From assembly GCA_900199555.1 (NCBI GenBank), contig FZQZ01000003.1, forward strand, positions 124,001 through 188,000: a stretch of 64,000 nt of DNA. Reading direction: 5' to 3'. Shown one piece after another: positions 58,582-64,000 of the stretch; the stretch's first letter is position 1, and each line of letters opens with the position of its first letter. The stretch comes from Prevotellaceae bacterium MN60 (GTDB taxonomy: Bacteria > Bacteroidota > Bacteroidia > Bacteroidales > Bacteroidaceae). The notes beneath the pieces were generated by a model. That model had not been told where the DNA came from. It saw only the letters and a list, made by a program, of their open reading frames with translations, and did no database searches. Both the position numbers and the translations under genes were made by a program.

Positions 58582-59076
58582 ATGGAAGTAATTCAAAGTT
58601 TTACGATAGATCATACCCACTTGAAGCCGGGTATCTATGTTTCTCGCGAGGACAAAGGTTTTACCACATTCGATTTGCGCATCACCGAGCCCAATCAGGA
58701 ACCTGCTGTAGCTCCTTCATCCATGCATAGTCTGGAGCACTTGATGGCTACATGGTTCCGCAATTCTGAGGCGAAAGAGGATGTAGTCTATGTGGGCCCT
58801 ATGGGGTGCCTCACTGGTATGTATATCATCATGACGGGCAACTATACTGTTGAAGACATGCGACGCCTTACTATCGATTGTCTTAAATGGATTCTCACAC
58901 AGGAGGAAGTGCCTGCCACCCGTCCTGAGGCTTGTGGCAACTATCTGCTCCACGACCTGCCTATGTGCAAGTGGGAGAGTAGTCGCTATCTTGACCGATT
59001 ACAAAACGATTTCCACTCCGAGTACACCAAACTCCAGATTACACTCGAAGACGGCAGGGTCTTCGCCGATGCATAA
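58582..59076 (+). CDS. luxS: S-ribosylhomocysteine lyase LuxS
   Basis: Converts S-ribosylhomocysteine to homocysteine and DPD, the precursor of the AI-2 signal. 164 residues. The metal site is His49 and His53 (HSLEH) with Cys118 in RPEACGNYLLHDL. The catalytic Cys76 lies in VGPMGCLTGMY. Together with mtnN it closes the SAH recycling route and gives the cell AI-2 production. Ends at a bidirectional terminator facing typA. Confidence 0.97.
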   Translation: MEVIQSFTIDHTHLKPGIYVSREDKGFTTFDLRITEPNQEPAVAPSSMHSLEHLMATWFRNSEAKEDVVYVGPMGCLTGMYIIMTGNYTVEDMRRLTIDCLKWILTQEEVPATRPEACGNYLLHDLPMCKWESSRYLDRLQNDFHSEYTKLQITLEDGRVFADA

Positions 59077-59106
59077 AGGAAACAAATACGCATAAAGAAA
59101 AAAACA

Positions 59107-59138
59107 AAATATCCCTCGCCATCTGACGAGGGATATTT
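59107..59138. terminator. Bidirectional terminator between luxS and typA
   Basis: AAATATCCCTCG...CGAGGGATATTT, a stem of 11-12 bp with an 8-nt loop and T-runs on both strands. Confidence 0.88.
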
Positions 59139-59190
59139 TTATTGTTTCGAGCCTGCTTGCGTTCGGTAATTGATGCAAGCATCATTACTC

Positions 59191-60993
59191 TTACTGTTTC
59201 GCAGCCTTTTTACGCTGGTCGTGATCAAGGATAGCCTTACGCATACGCATTGACTTCGGAGTAACCTCCACGATTTCGTCTTCCTTGATATACTCCAGAC
59301 ATTCCTCCAGCGACATCACCACCTTTGGAATGATGCGAGCCTTGTCGTCAGTACCTGATGCACGCACGTTGGTCAACTGCTTAGCCTTACATACATTGAC
59401 CACAAGGTCGTTGTCGTGAACATGCTCACCCACAACCTGTCCCATGTACACATCCTCACCTGGATCGATGAAGAACTTACCACGGTCTTGCAGCTTATCG
59501 ATAGCATAAGCAAAAGCGTTACCAGTCTCCAGAGCAATCATCGAACCATTCACACGGCGCTCGATTTCGCCCTTATATGGCTGATACTCCTTGAAGCGGT
59601 GTGCCATGATAGCCTCACCCTGTGAAGCTGTCAACACATTGGTACGCAGACCGATAATACCGCGTGAGGGGATGTCAAACTCGATGTTGGTGCGCTCACC
59701 CTGACTCTCCATTGAGGTCATCTCACCCTTACGACGAGTTACCATATCAATCATCTTCGAGGCAAACTCCTCGGGTACATTGATGGTGAGTTCCTCTACA
59801 GGCTCGTGCTTCACACCATTGATTTCCTTATAGATTACCTGTGGCTGACCTACCTGCAACTCATAGCCCTCACGACGCATGGTCTCGATAAGCACTGAGA
59901 GGTGCAGCACGCCACGACCACTAACAATCCACTTATCCGTACAGTCTTCAAAAGGCTCTACACGCAGTGCGAGGTTCTTCTCCAGCTCTTTCTCCAAGCG
60001 GTCGCTGATGTGGCGAGAGGTCACAAACTTACCTTCCTTACCAAAGAATGGTGAATCGTTAATCATGAAGAGCATCGACATGGTAGGCTCGTCGATAGCA
60101 ATAGGAGGCAGGGGCTCGGGATTCTCAATATCACAGATAGTGTCGCCAATCTCAAATTTCTCCAAACCGATAACGGCACAGATATCACCACACTCTACCT
60201 GGTCGATACGCTGGTGTCCCATACCGTCGAACACGTGCAGCTCCTTAATCTTAGTCTTCTCCATCGAACCATCACGATGGGCAATGGTTACCTGCTGACC
60301 GTCTTTCAGTGTGCCACGATGTACACGACCTACGGCGATACGTCCTGTATAGCTGCTATAGTCGAGTGAGGTAATCAGCATCTGAGGCGTACCCTCCAAC
60401 TGCTTTGGTGCAGGGATTACCTCCACGATTTTATCCAGCAGATAGGTGATGTCGGTGGTAGGCTTGTTATAGTCCTCACCCATCCATCCATTCTTTGCAG
60501 AACCATACACTACGGGGAAGTCCAACTGGTCTTCAGTAGCATTCAGCGAGAACATCAGGTCGAACACCATCTCGTATACCTCTTCAGGACGACAGTTAGG
60601 CTTGTCCACCTTGTTGACAACCACGATGGGCTTCAGGCCTATCTGCAGTGCCTTCTGCAATACGAAACGTGTCTGAGGCATAGGTCCCTCGAAGGCATCT
60701 ACCAACAGCAGACAACCATCGGCCATATTCAAGACACGCTCTACCTCACCACCGAAGTCAGAGTGTCCTGGAGTATCGATGATATTAATTTTTGTTCCTT
60801 TCCAATTGATACTAACATTTTTCGAAAGAATCGTGATGCCTCGTTCGCGCTCCAGGTCGTTAGCATCCAACACCTGGCTCGACAGGTTCTGTCCCTCACG
60901 GAACAGGTTACCGGCCAGCATCATCTTGTCCACGAGCGTTGTTTTGCCGTGGTCAACGTGCGCGATAATCGCAATATTTCTGATATCCTGCAT
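59191..60993 (-). CDS. typA: Ribosome-binding GTPase TypA/BipA
   Basis: 600 residues, a translation-factor-like GTPase needed for ribosome assembly at low temperature or under stress. G1 AHVDHGKTTLVDKM at 11-24, DTPGHSDFGGEVERV and NKVDKPN. EF-G-like domains and the BipA-specific C-terminal domain (GEDVYMGQVVGEHVHDNDLV) follow. A promoter (TACCTTTG complement at 61018-61025) lies about 25 nt before the start. Confidence 0.97.
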   Translation of the reverse strand: MQDIRNIAIIAHVDHGKTTLVDKMMLAGNLFREGQNLSSQVLDANDLERERGITILSKNVSINWKGTKINIIDTPGHSDFGGEVERVLNMADGCLLLVDAFEGPMPQTRFVLQKALQIGLKPIVVVNKVDKPNCRPEEVYEMVFDLMFSLNATEDQLDFPVVYGSAKNGWMGEDYNKPTTDITYLLDKIVEVIPAPKQLEGTPQMLITSLDYSSYTGRIAVGRVHRGTLKDGQQVTIAHRDGSMEKTKIKELHVFDGMGHQRIDQVECGDICAVIGLEKFEIGDTICDIENPEPLPPIAIDEPTMSMLFMINDSPFFGKEGKFVTSRHISDRLEKELEKNLALRVEPFEDCTDKWIVSGRGVLHLSVLIETMRREGYELQVGQPQVIYKEINGVKHEPVEELTINVPEEFASKMIDMVTRRKGEMTSMESQGERTNIEFDIPSRGIIGLRTNVLTASQGEAIMAHRFKEYQPYKGEIERRVNGSMIALETGNAFAYAIDKLQDRGKFFIDPGEDVYMGQVVGEHVHDNDLVVNVCKAKQLTNVRASGTDDKARIIPKVVMSLEECLEYIKEDEIVEVTPKSMRMRKAILDHDQRKKAAKQ

Positions 60994-61120
60994 AATATAT
61001 ATTTATATTTTCGGCTGCAAAGGTACAACTTTTTTCTGAATTATTGAGTATTTTACATAAATATTCGTACCTATGAATTTCATTCGGAAGTACTATCATT
61101 CGAAAAAACTTAAATATTTT

Positions 61121-61152
61121 TTTGGTTTTTTACTCATTTCTTCGTACCTTTG
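61121..61152 (+). promoter_or_regulatory. Promoter of rpsO
   Basis: TTTG (61121-61124), 20 nt spacing and TACCTTTG (61145-61152), with a leader of about 110 nt. Confidence 0.8.
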
Positions 61153-61156
61153 CAGC

Positions 61157-61267
61157 CGCTATTCGGAAAATCCGATGCATTCGAAGAGGTGAAACAGCTC
61201 TGATTAAAGGCTGTAGAGCATCAGAAGGATGTTATGGCAACAGTATTTTTTTAATCAAAAACAAACA
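61157..61267 (+). promoter_or_regulatory. Structured 5' leader of rpsO
   Basis: A leader of about 110 nt between promoter and ATG with a small TCGGA-AAA-TCCGA hairpin and GAGCATCAGAAGGATGTTAT before a T-run. It is long for this genome. Autoregulation by S15 is common in bacteria, but the fold here is not shown. Confidence 0.4.
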
Positions 61268-61537
61268 ATGTATTTAGATCAGGCTAAGAAGGTCGAGATT
61301 TTCGGCCAGTATGGCAAGGACGCCCAGGACACAGGTTCTGTTGAGAGCCAGGTAGCTCTCTTCACTTATCGCATTCAGCACCTCACCGAGCACTTGAAGA
61401 AGAACAAGAAGGACTTCGGTACCGCTCGTTCACTGACCAAGCTCGTAGGTCGTCGTCGTAAGCTCCTTAAGTACCTTTACAACAAGGACGTTAATCGCTA
61501 CCGTTCACTCATCAAGGCTCTCGGCCTGCGTAAGTAA
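61268..61537 (+). CDS. rpsO: 30S ribosomal protein S15
   Basis: 89 residues, standard length. Binds 16S rRNA early in 30S assembly. The start at ATG 61268 (MYLDQAKKVEIFGQYGKDAQ) follows ACAAACA; the upstream in-frame ATG at 61229 lies in the leader. Motifs DTGSVESQVALFTYRIQHLT and RSLTKLVGRRRKLLKYL are conserved. Monocistronic with its own promoter and terminator. Confidence 0.97.
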   Translation: MYLDQAKKVEIFGQYGKDAQDTGSVESQVALFTYRIQHLTEHLKKNKKDFGTARSLTKLVGRRRKLLKYLYNKDVNRYRSLIKALGLRK

Positions 61538-61560
61538 TACGGTTCTGCGTAGAAATAATA

Positions 61561-61596
61561 AAGCCCTGCAACATTGCGGGGCTTTATTATTTTATT
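61561..61596. terminator. Bidirectional terminator between rpsO and folK
   Basis: AAGCCCTGCA-ACAT-TGCGGGGCTT (10 bp with one wobble) plus a T-rich tract. Confidence 0.85.
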
Positions 61597-61599
61597 TTC

Positions 61600-62076
61600 T
61601 TACTCCTTCTCACCTTTCCCTCTCACCTCCTCCAGAGGTTTCATCACGAAGTCGCGCTCATGCATGTGTGGATGCGGAACCTTCAAGTCGGGTTCATCTA
61701 TCACCACATCGTCGTATAGCAAGATGTCGATGTCAATAGGTCGGTCTTTATAGCGTGGAGAGGCAAGTGTTGAGAGTGAAGTACTGAGGGAGTAACGTGG
61801 AGAGCGCTCTGTGGCATGCTCCTTGGTCTTCCCCAAATCTTTTTCTATCAGCTGTGTCTGTACCAATACCTCACGGGGTGTCAACTCCGTTGCTACGAGG
61901 ACTACGGCATTAAGAAATCTGTTGTCCGACTCAAATCCCCATGGTTCTGTTTCAATAAACGACGATTGGCGAACCACCTTTCCGATGCGTTCACCAATCA
62001 CCGTGATAGCTTTCTCCATCAGAGCATGCCTATCACCCAAGTTGGACCCCAGTCCTAAATACACTTCATGCATCAT
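61600..62076 (-). CDS. folK: 6-hydroxymethyl-dihydropterin pyrophosphokinase with a small insertion
   Basis: Folate pathway, pyrophosphorylates the product of FolB. 158 residues. The motifs LGLGSNLGDR, ETEPWGF, RFLNAVV and KDRPIDIDILLYDD are present. Oddity: about 14 residues (YSLSTSLSTLASPR) sit between ERSPR and YKDRP. The encoding DNA is flanked by 9-bp direct repeats (CTCTCCACG), which suggests a recent 42-bp in-frame insertion or slippage in a surface loop. Third gene of the truB-queA-folK run, separated from queA by a palindromic repeat. Confidence 0.93.
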   Translation of the reverse strand: MMHEVYLGLGSNLGDRHALMEKAITVIGERIGKVVRQSSFIETEPWGFESDNRFLNAVVLVATELTPREVLVQTQLIEKDLGKTKEHATERSPRYSLSTSLSTLASPRYKDRPIDIDILLYDDVVIDEPDLKVPHPHMHERDFVMKPLEEVRGKGEKE

Positions 62077-62080
62077 ATTA

Positions 62081-62120
62081 AGAGCCCCTCCTATAAGGGG
62101 GAGGGGTTGGGGTAGGCTTA
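62081..62120. repeat. CCCTCC palindrome between queA and folK
   Basis: AGCCCCTCCTATAAGGGGGA followed by GGGGTTGGGGTAGGCTTA, a variant of the CCCTCCAGTGGGAGGGG element found in genes at 14741, 14949 and 15511 and outside genes at 12850 and 18309. Confidence 0.7.
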
Positions 62121-63263
62121 TTAATCATCCAGTATCAGCATGGCGTCGCCATAGCAGCCAAACTTATAGCCATTCTCCACAGCCATTTCGTAGGCTTTCA
62201 TCACGAGGTCATAACCACCAAAGGCAGCAGTAGCCATCACCATGGTTGACTCAGGATGATAGAAGTTGGTTACCATAGAGTCTGCCATACCAAAGTCGTA
62301 GGGAGGGAAGATAAACTTATTGGTCCATCCGCTAAACTCCTTCAGCATACCATCTGTACCAGCTGCTGTTTCTGTAGCGCGCAGGGTGCTGATGCCGATA
62401 GCGCAGACGTGATGTCCGCCAGCCTTAGCCTCATTCACTACTTCGCAGGCCTCTTGTGATACAATCATCTGCTCAGAGCTCATCTTATGCTTGGTCAGGT
62501 CTTCCACCTCAATGGGGTCAAAGCATCCCAGTCCACAGTGCACAGTGATGTATGAGAAGTTGACGCCACGAATCTCCAAGCGCTTCATCAGCTCACGACT
62601 GAAGTGCAAGCCTGAAGCAGGAGCCGTAACAGCCCCCTCGTGCTTAGCATAGATAGTCTGGAAGTTCTCCATATCGTCGGCGGTAGCAGGACGCTTGTCC
62701 ACGATATAGCGAGGCAGTGGTGCTGAACCCAGCGCATAGAGTTCCTCTTTAAACTCGTCGTGCGGACAATCGTAGAGGAAACGCAGCGTGCGTCCACGAC
62801 TAGTAGTATTGTCGATAACCTCTGCCACCATTGGTCCCTGTTCGTTAAAGAATAGCTTGTTGCCAATACGAATCTTACGTGCAGGCTCTACCAGCACATC
62901 CCACAAGCGCAGCTCTTCGTTGAGTTCACGCAGCAGGAACACCTCAATTTGGGCGTCGGTCTTTTCCTTTGTACCATAGAGACGAGCAGGAAACACCTTT
63001 GTATCATTAAAGATAAAGGTATCACCCTCATCAAAGTAGTCAACAATATTGCGGAAGGTGAGATAGTTTTCTGTATCCTTTCCTTCTGCATCTTTCTCAA
63101 ACATATCAACAGTCTGACTTTTGCGATGCACCACCATCAAGCGACACTCGTCGCGACGATATACTTTTTCTTCTGTGCCGTCGTCGTTTTTAAACACACG
63201 ATGGGGAGGTTCCAGTGCTACCAGATCCTCAGGCAACTTGAATTTGAATTGTGACAGCTTCAT
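62121..63263 (-). CDS. queA: S-adenosylmethionine:tRNA ribosyltransferase-isomerase
   Basis: Transfers ribose from SAM to preQ1 in the tRNA wobble position, making epoxyqueuosine. 380 residues (E. coli 356). Motifs [24 protein letters not shown] and the [15 protein letters not shown] block are conserved. A short charged insertion ([20 protein letters not shown]) near 48-67 makes it longer. Its start overlaps truB by 4 nt (ATGA). Confidence 0.95.
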   Translation of the reverse strand: MKLSQFKFKLPEDLVALEPPHRVFKNDDGTEEKVYRRDECRLMVVHRKSQTVDMFEKDAEGKDTENYLTFRNIVDYFDEGDTFIFNDTKVFPARLYGTKEKTDAQIEVFLLRELNEELRLWDVLVEPARKIRIGNKLFFNEQGPMVAEVIDNTTSRGRTLRFLYDCPHDEFKEELYALGSAPLPRYIVDKRPATADDMENFQTIYAKHEGAVTAPASGLHFSRELMKRLEIRGVNFSYITVHCGLGCFDPIEVEDLTKHKMSSEQMIVSQEACEVVNEAKAGGHHVCAIGISTLRATETAAGTDGMLKEFSGWTNKFIFPPYDFGMADSMVTNFYHPESTMVMATAAFGGYDLVMKAYEMAVENGYKFGCYGDAMLILDD

Positions 63264-63991
63264 CTATTTTCCTTTATTTGATGATTACTATTTATTTCTA
63301 TTTCTTGGTTTTCTAACCATTGGGGAAAGTCATCGATAGTGATGCATTCCTCTATGCGCACACCACCCAGACGCGTTCTGCAGAGTGCCGTAAGATAGGC
63401 ACCGCTCTCCAGTGCTCTACCGATATCGCGAGCCAGCGAACGGATATAGGTACCCTTGCCACATAACACGCGGATGCTCATCTGCATGGTCTCAGGGTTA
63501 AAGTCGGTCAGCTCTATCTCGTCCACGTGCACCGTCTTAGCCTTCAGCTCCACCTCCTTACCCTTACGCATCAGCTCGTAGGCCCTGTCGCCTCCTATCT
63601 TACAAGCAGAGTATTCGGGTGGCACCTGCTGAATGTCTCCCACAAACTGCTTCAGCGTTTGTTCTATCATCTCTCGTGTGATATGCGCTGTAGGATAGGT
63701 AGCATCCACCTCGTGCTCCATATCGTAGCTGGGAGTGGTAGCCCCCAACTGCAGGGTAGCTGTATATTCTTTGTCGTGCAGCTGCAGGCGTTCTATCTCC
63801 TTGGTTTTCTTTCCCGTACAGAGTATCAATACGCCCGTAGCCAGAGGGTCCAGTGTACCCGCATGACCTATCTTCACCCTTTTCACGCCCACCTTTCTTG
63901 ATACGCGTGTACGCACGAAAGCCAGCGCACCGAACGAGGTCATGCGATAGGGCTTGTTGATATATATAAATTCGCCTTGTGTAAAGTTCAT
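63260..63991 (-). CDS. truB: tRNA pseudouridine-55 synthase
   Basis: Makes pseudouridine 55 in the T-loop of tRNAs. 243 residues. Catalytic Asp48 lies in [54 protein letters not shown] and [17 protein letters not shown] are conserved. The C-terminal PUA-like part of the E. coli enzyme is missing, as in other short TruB proteins. The start is complete; the 9 bases after it reach the window edge. Confidence 0.95.
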   Translation of the reverse strand: MNFTQGEFIYINKPYRMTSFGALAFVRTRVSRKVGVKRVKIGHAGTLDPLATGVLILCTGKKTKEIERLQLHDKEYTATLQLGATTPSYDMEHEVDATYPTAHITREMIEQTLKQFVGDIQQVPPEYSACKIGGDRAYELMRKGKEVELKAKTVHVDEIELTDFNPETMQMSIRVLCGKGTYIRSLARDIGRALESGAYLTALCRTRLGGVRIEECITIDDFPQWLENQEIEINSNHQIKENR

Positions 63992-64000
63992 TTAGTCAAC

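Overview
The window looks like a chromosome segment of a Bacteroidota bacterium, most likely Prevotellaceae. The basis is many TAnnTTTG -7 boxes with a TTG or TTTG about 20 nt upstream, A-rich weak ribosome binding sites, a fused MurF-alanine racemase, a DUF4954 protein, fimbrillin-type lipoproteins, a C10 (streptopain-like) peptidase and secreted proteins ending in a T9SS-like GIYIYNGKK tail. I see no phage, insertion sequence, plasmid or rRNA genes. One tRNA gene (Ser, anticodon GGA) is present.

Layout. 1-4225: the end of an ADP-forming acyl-CoA ligase, clpB and tRNA-Ser. 4372-11906: a large C10 peptidase followed by a tiny ORF, a Ton/Tol motor cluster (ExbB, a 42-residue membrane protein, two ExbD), an Lrp/AsnC regulator and a secreted endonuclease/exonuclease/phosphatase-fold protein. 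12247-15143 (minus): folA, thyA and an NSUN-type rRNA methyltransferase gene carrying three in-frame repeat insertions. 15251-22136: two secreted-protein cassettes with near-identical ends, each followed by a ~50-residue ORF and the same terminator, plus a divergent membrane-anchored AraC-type regulator. Matching 27-bp palindromes sit upstream of these promoters. 22536-28772 (minus): M16 peptidase, DUF4954 and hflX. 28885-35730: nagB, dnaA (minus), an envelope operon (MlaD-like, amidase, folB, stand-alone NrdJ C-terminal domain) and a nitroreductase. 35740-50183 (minus): a 14-kb surface-fibre locus of nine genes. 50576-57860 (minus): MFS transporter, murF-alr, GSCFA and YfhO proteins. 57921-59076: mtnN-luxS (AI-2 synthesis). 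59191 to the end: typA, rpsO, folK, queA, truB.

The main unusual themes are these. (a) Several families of short palindromic or simple repeats lie not only between genes but in frame inside genes, at linker positions, with at least eight such insertions in 64 kb. This resembles the Rickettsia palindromic elements that sit in frame within protein genes. (b) A regulator, operators, paired secreted proteins and small ORFs form what looks like a switchable, duplicated surface-protein cassette with conserved ends and a variable middle. (c) The fibre locus joins fimbrillins and DUF5119/DUF3575 proteins to an OmpA-like protein, a ~700-residue multi-barrel protein and a TPR lipoprotein-like or periplasmic protein, in two transcription units. 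All functions come from reading the sequence by eye; no database search was run.
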